Shown one piece after another: positions 36,092 to 44,334 of a DNA stretch of 64,000 bases. Source of the DNA: Rhodoferax potami (GTDB lineage: Bacteria; Pseudomonadota; Gammaproteobacteria; Burkholderiales; Burkholderiaceae_C); contig NZ_JAVBIK010000001.1 of assembly GCF_032193805.1 (NCBI RefSeq), positions 3,493,001-3,557,000 of the forward strand, in the 5' to 3' direction. The stretch's first letter is position 1; each line of letters opens with the position of its first letter. Under the pieces are notes generated by a model that ran no database searches, had not been told where the DNA came from, and saw only the letters and a list, made by a program, of their open reading frames with translations. The translations under genes and the position numbers were made by a program.

Positions 36092-37213
36092 TCAGGCGAA
36101 AACCCGTTCCCAGACCCAGTAAGCGGCCAGTGCGAACAGTGCGATAGACCCGCCGCGCACCACCACGCTGCCGTACCAAGCTTGCCGCACAAAGAGTTGG
36201 GATACCGCAACCCACAGCAACACCGCTAGTAGTTGCCCGGCTTCGACTCCGAGGTTGAATCCAAACAAGGCCCAGCCTAAGAGGGCAGAGGGTGCCGCCG
36301 CTTCGGTGAGCAGGCCCGCAAACCCGTAGCCATGAATCAGCCCGAAGCCCAATGCAAGCCGCCATGGGCTGAACACTTTGACAGGGAACACGTTCAGCAG
36401 TGCAGTCACGCCGATTGAGGCAGCAATAACGGGCTCCACCCATTCTGGTGATGCGGACGTGATGCCCAAACTAGCCAACGCCAGCGTGATGGAGTGCCCG
36501 ACTGTGAAGGCTGTGACAGTGCACAGCAAAGCCCACCACGGCCTGGTATCGGTGAGCGGTCCCGGACCAGACTTGCGGCCCAGAACAAGCTGTAGTGGCA
36601 AAACCAGCGCGAGCAAAAACGCAAGGTGGTCATAACCCTCCAGCAGGTGGTGCATGCCCAAGCCAAAGTAGCTCAGCACAGTCTGGCCTACGCCGGTAGG
36701 TGCCGCTTGGCTCGCTGCATTGCGGGTCACCAGCATGATGGGCGCTGATTGCTGTGGAGAAGCGGTCATCAACAGGTCACGCCCGTTGACATTACCGCTC
36801 ACGAGCAGGCGGTGGTTTTCGTCTTCAGTTTTGAATAGCGTGTAGCGGATGCTTTCTAGCGCTGCACAGTTTGCTGTGCCGGAAAGCTTGATATACGCCC
36901 CGTCGCTGTAACGTTCCAGTCCTGCATATCGCCATTGCAATGGGCAGCTTCCGCTGGCACTCTGGATTGAGGCGTTGCTTTGGATGAGGGCTTCCACCGC
37001 AGGCGTGGCATCTTGTATTTCACCGAAGGTGACAAGTCCGTCTGCATTGGCGTCCACGGGTAACGCCACATCCAGGTCTTTGATGGCCACTGCCAGCTGC
37101 AGTGTCACTTGATCAGCGGTCTGCTTTACATCGAGGTAGGCATCACTACCCTTGTGCGCCAAGGCGGGTATGGCGAAGAGCGCGCTGCACAAGAAAGCGA
37201 TCAAGTGCTTCAT
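36092..37213 (-). CDS. HupE/UreJ-like membrane protein with EF-hand-like loop
   Basis: 373 residues: a signal peptide (cleavage near ALAH), a periplasmic domain to about 175, then about six to seven membrane helices with LGMHHLLEGYDHLAFLLAL, the HupE/UreJ signature with its His/Asp residues. HupE/UreJ proteins are proposed nickel/cobalt permeases. The periplasmic part carries D54-x-N56-x-D58-G59 through E65, a good canonical EF-hand calcium loop. It overlaps the TPR gene by 4 bp (ATGA) and ends the four-gene set starting with the DUF4331 gene. A metal-handling role is inferred. Confidence 0.82.
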   Translation of the reverse strand: MKHLIAFLCSALFAIPALAHKGSDAYLDVKQTADQVTLQLAVAIKDLDVALPVDANADGLVTFGEIQDATPAVEALIQSNASIQSASGSCPLQWRYAGLERYSDGAYIKLSGTANCAALESIRYTLFKTEDENHRLLVSGNVNGRDLLMTASPQQSAPIMLVTRNAASQAAPTGVGQTVLSYFGLGMHHLLEGYDHLAFLLALVLPLQLVLGRKSGPGPLTDTRPWWALLCTVTAFTVGHSITLALASLGITSASPEWVEPVIAASIGVTALLNVFPVKVFSPWRLALGFGLIHGYGFAGLLTEAAAPSALLGWALFGFNLGVEAGQLLAVLLWVAVSQLFVRQAWYGSVVVRGGSIALFALAAYWVWERVFA

Positions 37214-38343
37214 GATTTTTCTCCCTGGATGCGCGCATCCACAAGGCCAATGCGTTGCATCTCACCGCGCAAGCGGGCCAGCGCAGGCATGTCACTGGCG
37301 GCACGCGCACTCTGAATGGCTACCCACCAGTCAATCGGCTCTCTTTGCAGATCAAGGTTGCGCTCTGCCATCGTCACAGCGCCTGCGAAATCTTCATCCA
37401 GCCACAGAGCGACTAAAGCCTCCTCGCGGCCATGCAGTTCCAGTTTGTCACCGCGTCGCTTCAGCTCGGCCTGCCGCTCGCGCAATGTTTGCCGTAACTC
37501 TGCCCAGGTCGGGTCTCCCGCCCGTTTTTTCGCGGTCGCTTGCCTGAGCAGGACTGCGTCTGTTGCAGGCAGGCCTGTTAGAACCTTGAGTGCGTCTTGG
37601 TGTTTTCCGGTGCGCAGCAGCAAATCAGACAGTGCGATGCTGGTGTAAAGGTCCGCTTCTTGTTTCAGGCTGCTTTGGTAAGCCTTGAGGGCAGCGCCAT
37701 CCTTGCCAGCTCGCTCTTCGCTCTCTGCTAGGAGCGACAAGAGCCAGCTGCGGATTGCTGCGTTGTCGGCGGCAGAAATCAGCGTTTGCAGACCCGCGCG
37801 CGCCTCGTTGGTTTTGCCTTGGAGCGACTGGGTTTCTAACTGGCAAGCTTGGGCGTACAGCGCTTGTCCAGCCTGGCCCACCGCCTCGCAAGCCTGCAGC
37901 GCACGCGCATAGTTGCCTGCGAGCCGCTCGAGGGTTGCCAGATTGAGCCAGCCTTGCGCTTGCGCGGGGTTGAGTTTGAGTGCACGCGTGAGCACACTGC
38001 GGGCCTCGCTGAATTCATGGCGACCTTGCTGAATAGTGGCTTGCAGCACCATTAGATCGGTGGGGGCGTCGGGCTTGTTCCACCATGGCGTCAGCATGGC
38101 TTGGGCGCGGCCCCAGTAGCGGGTGTCGCCCGTCTGGCGCGCGGCGGTAATCAGCTCGCGGGCCGCCTGAGCTGCAGCGTCAGGGTTGGCCGAGGTGGTT
38201 GTTTGGCCAGCGGCACGATTTTTGGTGATCAGAGGCAGCTTTTCAATGACCTGATCACGCTGCGTCGCGGTGATCGGTGTTGCGGCATGCGCCGCGTGCA
38301 ATGTCACAGCAGTTCCGAGGCAAACCCACCAAATCTTGTTCAT
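37210..38343 (-). CDS. Exported TPR-repeat protein
   Basis: 377 residues with a signal peptide (cleavage near HAAHA at about 20) and helical repeats of TPR character, for example LNPAQAQGWLNLATLERLAGNYARALQ (in part) near 125-150. It is Ala- and Gln-rich with no enzymatic motif. It is probably a periplasmic scaffold for the HupE-like protein, with which it is translationally coupled. A 120-bp gap with two hairpins separates it from the small lipoprotein gene upstream. Confidence 0.8.
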   Translation of the reverse strand: MNKIWWVCLGTAVTLHAAHAATPITATQRDQVIEKLPLITKNRAAGQTTTSANPDAAAQAARELITAARQTGDTRYWGRAQAMLTPWWNKPDAPTDLMVLQATIQQGRHEFSEARSVLTRALKLNPAQAQGWLNLATLERLAGNYARALQACEAVGQAGQALYAQACQLETQSLQGKTNEARAGLQTLISAADNAAIRSWLLSLLAESEERAGKDGAALKAYQSSLKQEADLYTSIALSDLLLRTGKHQDALKVLTGLPATDAVLLRQATAKKRAGDPTWAELRQTLRERQAELKRRGDKLELHGREEALVALWLDEDFAGAVTMAERNLDLQREPIDWWVAIQSARAASDMPALARLRGEMQRIGLVDARIQGEKS

Positions 38344-38384
38344 CTGAAGACTCCCTGAAGTCGCTCACACATTGTGGTTTGAAA

Positions 38385-38440
38385 TGAAAACGGGAACAAG
38401 AAGTTCCCGTGACGCAGGGCACAGCGTGTGCTGTGCCCTG
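38385..38440 (-). terminator. Double hairpin (attenuator candidate) inside the DUF4331 operon
   Basis: Two perfect hairpins lie in tandem: CAGGGCACAG/CTGTGCCCTG with a 6-nt loop (38415-38440) and ACGGGAAC/GTTCCCGT with a 5-nt loop (38390-38410). On the minus strand the second is followed by TTTTC. This looks like a partial terminator or an mRNA-stabilising processing site between the lipoprotein and TPR genes. Confidence 0.7.
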
Positions 38441-38463
38441 GTGGTTGGAGTGCACTCAGTGCA

Positions 38464-38724
38464 TCAAATGTCTGCAGGTTCGTCGGTTTCGCTGGTTGCC
38501 AGTGTTACCGAGCCCAGGGATGCTGGTTCTGCGGTGTCATTGGTGCTGGCTGCAGTTAGGCGTTGAGCCTCAGATACAACCACTGAGGTCTTCACCTCCA
38601 CACCCGCCACTACGTCAGCGCCAGGGGCGTTTTGGGTGAGTGGATCTACACTGCCACCACCGCAAGCACCCAGCAAGCCGAGCGCTAACACCGCAGGGAT
38701 CGTCCATTGCTTTATTTGTTTCAT
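38464..38724 (-). CDS. Small lipoprotein of the DUF4331 operon
   Basis: 86 residues with a lipoprotein signal (lipobox LGAC, C21) and a GGGSVDP tether. The Thr/Ser/Glu-rich mature part of about 65 residues is probably unstructured. I recognise no domain. It starts 9 bp after the DUF4331 stop, so co-expression is nearly certain. Position +2 is not Asp, so outer-membrane sorting by Lol is expected. Confidence 0.75.
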   Translation of the reverse strand: MKQIKQWTIPAVLALGLLGACGGGSVDPLTQNAPGADVVAGVEVKTSVVVSEAQRLTAASTNDTAEPASLGSVTLATSETDEPADI

Positions 38725-38733
38725 GTTGGTTCC

Positions 38734-40359
38734 TTAGTAGGTCGCGGAGCCAGAGTTTGGTGTGTTCAGATAGGGGAAACGATCTAGAAAGGGAACCGTG
38801 GCTTGGTCCACCGCATCATGAATTTTTGCCGAGTCCGCGCCCTTAGGAACACTCGCGAGTTTGCAAGCTGAAGTCACACCTGCTACGCCCGGTACGCTGT
38901 TTAACTTCAAAGCATCGTCATCACCGTTGATTACACACAATCCACCTAAAACAGCGACCAACGCGATGTCAACCACGTCATCCTTGGGACGGCGACCATT
39001 TGGGAAGCCTGCAAGATCCTTCGCTGCGCTGAGGTTAGCAACCCCGCCCACGCGCAAAACTTCTCCAGCTACGCCCAATCGGTTTTGCTCGCTCGCAGCG
39101 ACGGGAGCTAGGTCCGTGTTAAGGCGCAACATCTCCGAGGCGGTTGGAGTGGCGGGTTTGTTGACGTTCGTGATTCCTGTCAAGAAAACGGTCGCCAGAT
39201 CGGTACGAGGCAAATTTGTCGGTGCCAGAGCTCCCTCAGCGGTGCCAAGAGCCACCTCAAGCAACCTTGGCAGTGTCGGCCTGACAACATAGTCCAAAAA
39301 CTGTCCGTCGTCTTGAGGCTTCGATGCGTTGAATTTGTCCTTATCTTTTAAGCCAATAACCAGCTCGTTTACCAGCGGGTTACCAAGTCGGGACACCTGT
39401 ACCCATGCGCCACCGGCTTTCTCGCTCGCTTGATGGGCAGACCCCGGCTTACCATTTAGCAATCGTGCCTGACGCAAGCTGGCCGTTGTCCAGCCGCCGA
39501 TCACTTTTTCCGAGCCCGCCGTCAAGCATGTCTTGTGAACTTCAAGGGCAATGCTCGTAACGTTTGATTTTTGAATGACGTGTTTACCACCGTTCCCCAC
39601 AGCATCCTTGTTTGCTGGATCGAGAAGTACAGTGGCTTCCGCATTTACCAAATCAAAAACGGTACCTAGGTTGACAGCAAAGCCCTCTTGGCGCTGGCCG
39701 ACGAACACTTTGCCCGGCATGCTGCAGCCAGGGATAGTGACGTTGTGAATGTGCCTTTGAGCGTATGTCTCATATTCAGCGGCACTACCCAGTGTTTTTG
39801 ATCCAATGTAATCCACGGGTTTTTCAAAATCTTTGCTTCCGCCCGTGGCCTTTACTACAGATGACACGCTGCCCTTGCGTCGGTCGCCGCGTACCACATT
39901 GAGTGTGTAGCTCTCGTTCAAATTCAATTTTTGGTCGTTAGGTTCGGAGATCTTGCCTAACTGAATTAACGGAGTGCTGATTTGCTTGTCTCCGATCTTG
40001 AGTCCGAGATCGTTTAGTTTGTTTTTAAACTTGAATTGAAAAGTTATGTCTTCCTTGGCGTCACCGTTGTTGTCGATATGGATTTCGTACAGTGCGTTCG
40101 GATCCATCGAGAAGTAATTGGGGCCGCCATATGGTGTCTGCAACGGCTGGTAGTTGGCAATCAGAGTGACGTAGTCAGAGCGACCGCCTGTGCCGTCAGC
40201 TTTCACGTCTTCATAGCTGCGGAACATATAAAAGTCCGTGCCATCCACTTTGGGGCTGGTGGTGATGAAAGGCGCTTCACGATGGCTGGAGGCCATTGCG
40301 CTACCTGCTACTGTGGCCATCAAGCAGGCCACGACGATACTGCTGCGTTTGAATTTCAT
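38734..40359 (-). CDS. Exported DUF4331 protein
   Basis: About 541 residues with a clear signal peptide (cleavage AMA-SS near residue 23). The DUF4331 domain opens SSHREAPFITTSPKVDGTDFYMFRSY, with ALYEIHIDNNGDAKEDITFQF further on. The family has no known function; it is all-beta in look and has many Asp/Asn loops that could bind metal. A C in TIPGCSMPG and two more near the C-terminus could form disulfides. Start 40359 follows CCGGAGCAAAG. First gene of the four-gene envelope set, 200 bp downstream of regA. Confidence 0.85.
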   Translation of the reverse strand: MKFKRSSIVVACLMATVAGSAMASSHREAPFITTSPKVDGTDFYMFRSYEDVKADGTGGRSDYVTLIANYQPLQTPYGGPNYFSMDPNALYEIHIDNNGDAKEDITFQFKFKNKLNDLGLKIGDKQISTPLIQLGKISEPNDQKLNLNESYTLNVVRGDRRKGSVSSVVKATGGSKDFEKPVDYIGSKTLGSAAEYETYAQRHIHNVTIPGCSMPGKVFVGQRQEGFAVNLGTVFDLVNAEATVLLDPANKDAVGNGGKHVIQKSNVTSIALEVHKTCLTAGSEKVIGGWTTASLRQARLLNGKPGSAHQASEKAGGAWVQVSRLGNPLVNELVIGLKDKDKFNASKPQDDGQFLDYVVRPTLPRLLEVALGTAEGALAPTNLPRTDLATVFLTGITNVNKPATPTASEMLRLNTDLAPVAASEQNRLGVAGEVLRVGGVANLSAAKDLAGFPNGRRPKDDVVDIALVAVLGGLCVINGDDDALKLNSVPGVAGVTSACKLASVPKGADSAKIHDAVDQATVPFLDRFPYLNTPNSGSATY

Positions 40360-40387
40360 GCTTTGCTCCGGTGTGTTGGACAAGTTC

Positions 40388-40466
40388 GTGCCAATCGGCA
40401 CACTGGATACGCGACGCACAGCATGGTGGATTCAGATTTTTTGCGCAAAGTCGAAATTTTTTTCGA
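40388..40466. promoter_or_regulatory. Dyads in the DUF4331 promoter region
   Basis: GTGCC-AATC-GGCAC (40388-40401) and TCGAAA-TTTT-TTTCGA (40451-40466) are two perfect palindromes within 110 bp upstream of the DUF4331 start. Either may be an operator or a 5'UTR hairpin. The gap to regA has no gene. Confidence 0.45.
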
Positions 40467-40561
40467 TTGACGCCTTGCCACTGAGCCACCAGTCCTACAT
40501 TGCGACCAGTTGGCTCAAATATAACGTTTATTTGTGATTTGTGTTTTAAATCATTAAAAAA

Positions 40562-41095
40562 TCAAACTCTGTGCTTTTCTAATTTCCGGCTGAGAGTCCG
40601 CCGGTGCATCCCAAGTCGCCGGGCTGCTTCGGAAATATTGAAATCACTCTCGGCCAGCACTTCGTGGATGCGCTCCCATTCCAAAGTCTTGATCGAGCTG
40701 GACCGGTTGGTCAGGGCCACCTCGGTATTCCCTTCGTCCAGACCAAAGGCGGCCTCGATGTCATCGGTATTGGAAGGTTTGGCCAAGTAATGGCTTGCGC
40801 CCAGTTTGATCGCCTCGACGGCCGTAGCGATGCTTGCAAATCCGGTGAGCACCACAATGCGCATGGTCTCGCTGTGGGCGTGAAGCGCGCGTACACAGGC
40901 GAGCCCGCTAGCTTCACCTTTGAGCTTGAGGTCGACCACGGCAAACTCAGGGGTGTGCGCGGGTAGCAAGGCCTCCAGGCCTTGAAGACCATCTGCACGC
41001 AGCACCCGGTAGCCGCGACGCTCGAAAGAACGGGTCAGGGTGCGGGCAAAGGCTTCGTCGTCTTCAACGATCAGGAGTAGGCGGTCAGTGTCCAT
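40562..41095 (-). CDS. regA: RegA/PrrA/ActR-type redox response regulator
   Basis: A 177-residue regulator with a receiver domain (acidic EDDE near 11-14, phospho-acceptor D55 in FAVVDLKLKG, Lys in YLAKPSN). Its short Fis-type HTH is NISEAARRLGMHRRTLSRKL, the hallmark of RegA/PrrA/ActR. Members control respiration and terminal oxidases with redox state. It overlaps regB by 11 bp. It ends the cyo-surf1-regBA run and precedes the DUF4331 operon, so both are candidate targets. Confidence 0.93.
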   Translation of the reverse strand: MDTDRLLLIVEDDEAFARTLTRSFERRGYRVLRADGLQGLEALLPAHTPEFAVVDLKLKGEASGLACVRALHAHSETMRIVVLTGFASIATAVEAIKLGASHYLAKPSNTDDIEAAFGLDEGNTEVALTNRSSSIKTLEWERIHEVLAESDFNISEAARRLGMHRRTLSRKLEKHRV

Positions 41096-42428
41096 GGGGT
41101 ACTTCGGTTACGGTTTCAGGCATGGAGAGTTCGTTCATTGACAGCGTAATCGTGACGCGGGCACCGCCGGACTGCAGGTTTTCGGCGCGCAAACTGCCGC
41201 CGAGAGTGCGAGCTACGTTCATAGACAAAAACAGCCCCAGTCCGCCGCCAGGCTTGCCCTTGGTGGATTGATAGGGTTGCCCAAGTTGGGACAGCACATG
41301 GGCATCAAAGCCGGGTCCGCGGTCGGTAATGGTGATGCACAGCACATCGGCATCGCGGCTGGCATGGAGTTGCACCCAGTGGGGCGAAGCGTCGCGCGCG
41401 TTGTCCAGCACGTTAAACACCATTTGCTCAAAGGTGGTGTCCGCGACCATGGCCGCGTCGTCGATGATCAGGTTGTCGTACACAAAGGTCCCGACATTGC
41501 GGGTGGCTCGCCACTCGCGCACCAAGTGATCCAGGAATTCGCGTGCAGTGGTTTGGCTGGAGTGTTCGCCGCGGGTTTCGCCTGCAGAGAGCAAGATGCC
41601 GCTCACAATGCTTTTGCAGCGTTGCACCTGGGCCTCCATTTCGGCAATGTCCTCTTTGAGGCTGGTATCCCGCATGACGGCGGGCATGTGCTTCCAGTCC
41701 CCCAAGATCACGGCGAGGGTGGCTAAAGGGGTGCCCAACTCATGGGCGGCGCCCGAGGCGAGCAAACCCATGCGAACAATGTGCTCCTCCTCAGCGGCGC
41801 GTTGCCGGGCTGCAGCCAGGCGCGCATCGCGGCGGCGCAGGTTGGTGTTGATGCGGGTGATAAACACCACCACAAGCACCGCGTTAAGCAGAAAGCACAC
41901 CAACAAGCCCAGTACATAGGGGCTGGACAATCCATCCTGCAAGTTCGGTGCAAGTGGCAACGGCAGGCTGGAGGTTGCCAAAAACGCGACGCAGGCCGAC
42001 GCTATAGCGACGATGGAGCCGATATACCCACCCCTGAGTAGCATCGCCCCCACGGCGATTTGCAGCAGATACAAAAAGACAAATGGGTTGCTGATGCCTC
42101 CGCTCAAATAGAGCTGAGCGGTCAGTGCCGCCACATCGACCAGCAGCCCGATGAACAGCTCCACCTCATGGACTGCTTGTCGGGTGTGCCAGCGCAGCAA
42201 ACAAGCGAGGTTGAAAAACGCCATGGCGCCAACGATGGCCAGCATGGGCTCCACCGGAATCTTCATGCCCAGGCTGTGATGCGTGGCTTGAATGGTGAGT
42301 AGCTGTCCGGCCGCAGCAATCCAGCGCAGCTGTATCAGCTGGTGGAGGTTTCTCAGGCCGGCGTAGGCATCGTTGCGCGGGGAGGGCGCAGTCGGCGCTG
42401 CGGTGGGGGAATTAGCGCGGGTATCCAT
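41085..42428 (-). CDS. regB: RegB/PrrB-type redox sensor kinase
   Basis: About 447 residues with five to six membrane helices, the quinone-sensing loop SGGISNPF near 110 (RegB GGxxNPF), a HisKA box with His in AAHELGTPLATL near 230, and an HATPase with DRGPGF. A Cys near 270 in QRCKSIV matches the position of the redox-active Cys of Rhodobacter RegB. Start 42428 is preferred; it overlaps surf1 by 17 bp. Quinone-pool sensing next to a quinol oxidase fits well. Confidence 0.92.
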   Translation of the reverse strand: MDTRANSPTAAPTAPSPRNDAYAGLRNLHQLIQLRWIAAAGQLLTIQATHHSLGMKIPVEPMLAIVGAMAFFNLACLLRWHTRQAVHEVELFIGLLVDVAALTAQLYLSGGISNPFVFLYLLQIAVGAMLLRGGYIGSIVAIASACVAFLATSSLPLPLAPNLQDGLSSPYVLGLLVCFLLNAVLVVVFITRINTNLRRRDARLAAARQRAAEEEHIVRMGLLASGAAHELGTPLATLAVILGDWKHMPAVMRDTSLKEDIAEMEAQVQRCKSIVSGILLSAGETRGEHSSQTTAREFLDHLVREWRATRNVGTFVYDNLIIDDAAMVADTTFEQMVFNVLDNARDASPHWVQLHASRDADVLCITITDRGPGFDAHVLSQLGQPYQSTKGKPGGGLGLFLSMNVARTLGGSLRAENLQSGGARVTITLSMNELSMPETVTEVPHGH

Positions 42429-43242
42429 GGGCGGTATTGTGGCCCCCACGGCGCAAGCGCCGCTCGTAACGGACCACAAACCCTCCAGCCACCAACACCA
42501 TCACGGCCAGACCGAACCAGGTAATGGCGTATACCAAGTGGCTGTTACTAAAGCGAACCACGGTCAACCCTTCCCGCGGCCATGGGCCAGTGAGAGAGGG
42601 ACGGGCTTCAAGGTTGTTATTCAGGGTGTTATCCGGCAAGCCGGAATCCAGGAAAAAAGGCGCAGGACTTTTCAGTTTTTGCGCTTGGGCAATCGCGGTA
42701 ACGTCGCGTGAAAACCAGCGTTGAGACGCAGGGTCGTTTTTCCGCAAAAAACCACCGTCGGGCTCTGATTTGCGCAGCAAGCCCTGAATGCTGACATTTC
42801 CCACAGGAGCACCGCTCGCACCGGAAGGTGGCTGCCACTGCGCGCGTTGGGCGGCAGGAACGAAGCCCCGGTTCACCAGCAGGCTGGAACCGTCTGATAG
42901 AACCAGTGGGGTCAGGACCCAAAACCCGGAGCCCAGCGCGGTGGTGGCTTGTGTGAGCACCGTTTTGTCAGTCAGCCACTGGCCGGTGGTTTTGACATAA
43001 AGATATTCGAATTCAGCAGGCTGCAGGCCAGCCCATAGCTGGCTGTCGGGCAAGTCCACAGGGGGTTGCTGCAAGCGCTGGGTTACGCGCTCGATCAGCT
43101 CCAGTTTCCAGGTGCGGCGCTCCAGTTGCCAGGTTCCGAGCCGCAACAAGCCCACGACAAACACGAGGCAAAGTACAGCCACCAAAGCCAACCGCCACCT
43201 TGAGCGTCCGCCGACCTGCGGTTGAAGCGGCGAATCACTCAA
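42412..43242 (-). CDS. SURF1-family oxidase assembly protein
   Basis: 276 residues with an N-terminal helix (ALVAVLCLVFVVGLLRLG) leading to GTWQLERR, a periplasmic domain, and a C-terminal helix (YAITWFGLAVMVLVAGGFVV), the SURF1 topology. SURF1/Shy1 helps insert heme into subunit I. The start is TTG. It takes the place where many cyo operons have cyoE (heme O synthase), which is absent here. It is 21 bp after cyoD. Confidence 0.88.
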   Translation of the reverse strand: MSDSPLQPQVGGRSRWRLALVAVLCLVFVVGLLRLGTWQLERRTWKLELIERVTQRLQQPPVDLPDSQLWAGLQPAEFEYLYVKTTGQWLTDKTVLTQATTALGSGFWVLTPLVLSDGSSLLVNRGFVPAAQRAQWQPPSGASGAPVGNVSIQGLLRKSEPDGGFLRKNDPASQRWFSRDVTAIAQAQKLKSPAPFFLDSGLPDNTLNNNLEARPSLTGPWPREGLTVVRFSNSHLVYAITWFGLAVMVLVAGGFVVRYERRLRRGGHNTAHGYPR

Positions 43243-43263
43243 GATGCGGTACCTGTGCTGGGT

Positions 43264-43698
43264 TTAGAGGCCGGTCTTGGGCGCAGCGGCTGGCGCCGCT
43301 TGCTCCATCGCCGGCATGTCGGTGTGGCTCGGCATCATGTTGGTGTTCATGTGGAACATGACCCACAGAGTGCCCGCAATCGCGATGGCGACGAACACCA
43401 CGGTGAAGATGGTGGACAGCAAGGTCCAACCGCCCTCTACCTTGCCGTTCATGTGCAAGAAGTAGAACATGTGAACCAGAATTTGAATGACCGCAAAGGC
43501 ACCGAGCACCATGACGGCCGTGGGGCGGTCAGAGATGACCTTGGCCATGACCAACCAAAACGGGATAGCCGTCAAGATGATGGACAGCAAGAAACCGGTC
43601 ATGTAGCCCGAGAAGGTGCTGTGAGGTTCATTGGCATCGTGGCCGCCGTGTGCGTGGTCATCGTGCCCGTGCGACGCCCGAGAATTGTGTGCGCTCAT
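43264..43698 (-). CDS. cyoD: Cytochrome o ubiquinol oxidase subunit IV
   Basis: 144 residues with a His-rich N-terminus (HGHDDHAHGGH) and three membrane helices (SGYMTGFLLSIILTAIPFWL, VMVLGAFAVIQILVHMFYFL, and a third near 85-105). IQILVHMFYFLHM is conserved in CyoD/QoxD. A Met/Pro/Ala-rich tail of about 35 residues extends beyond E. coli CyoD (109 aa). It is adjacent to cyoC, with start and stop touching. Confidence 0.93.
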   Translation of the reverse strand: MSAHNSRASHGHDDHAHGGHDANEPHSTFSGYMTGFLLSIILTAIPFWLVMAKVISDRPTAVMVLGAFAVIQILVHMFYFLHMNGKVEGGWTLLSTIFTVVFVAIAIAGTLWVMFHMNTNMMPSHTDMPAMEQAAPAAAPKTGL

Positions 43699-44334
43699 TT
43701 ACAGCACTCCCATCAAATAAACGAAAGTAAAGACACCGATCCAGATCACGTCCAAGAAGTGCCAGAACATGGACAAACACATGAGGCGGCGGTTGTTGGC
43801 GGGTGTGAGACCGTGTTGCTTGATCTGGATCATCAGAACGACGAGCCATACCAAACCAAAGGTCACGTGGAGACCGTGGGTACCCACCAGGGTGAAGAAT
43901 GCCGACAAGAATGCGCTGCGTTGCGGTGTAGCCCCTTGGTGAATCAAGTGATAAAACTCGTACAACTCCAGAGCCAGGAAACACAGGCCGAAAAGGCCCG
44001 TCACTGCCAGCCAAATCAGGGTTCCTTTCACATCGCCGAGTTGCTTGCGCAGCATGGCAAATCCGAAGGTGATGGACGACAGCAGCAGAAACGCCGTATT
44101 GATGGCGACCAGCGTCAGATCAAACAGCTCCGCTCCGGTAGGGCCAGCCGCGTAGCTGCGGCCCAAGACGCCGTAAGTCGCGAACAGGGCCGCGAAGATG
44201 AGACAGTCGCTCATCAGGTACAGCCAGAAGCCGAGGGCCGTTCCGTTTTCAGGATGCGGCTCATGGGCCAAGTGGTACTCGCGGGGCGAGAGCGCGCCGG
44301 CAGCGGCGCCGTGTGAGTTGTTCATGTTAGACAT
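43699..44334 (-). CDS. cyoC: Cytochrome o ubiquinol oxidase subunit III
   Basis: About 211 residues with five membrane helices. [20 protein letters not shown] and [18 protein letters not shown] are the CoxC/CyoC hallmarks. I start it at the ATG at 44334, which overlaps cyoB by 8 bp; the ATG at 44325 is an alternative. No copper or heme is bound by this subunit; it stabilises subunit I. Confidence 0.94.
   Translation of the reverse strand: MSNMNNSHGAAAGALSPREYHLAHEPHPENGTALGFWLYLMSDCLIFAALFATYGVLGRSYAAGPTGAELFDLTLVAINTAFLLLSSITFGFAMLRKQLGDVKGTLIWLAVTGLFGLCFLALELYEFYHLIHQGATPQRSAFLSAFFTLVGTHGLHVTFGLVWLVVLMIQIKQHGLTPANNRRLMCLSMFWHFLDVIWIGVFTFVYLMGVL

Noticed and set aside
40375..40395. Sigma-54 promoter upstream of the DUF4331 gene (TTGGCACG on the minus strand)
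   Set aside because: The -24 half matches but the TGC of the -12 element is out of register by one base; spacing is decisive for sigma-54.
42429..42479. Longer N-terminus for RegB
   Set aside because: It would overlap surf1 by 68 bp and adds no conserved sequence; the ATG at 42428 is better.
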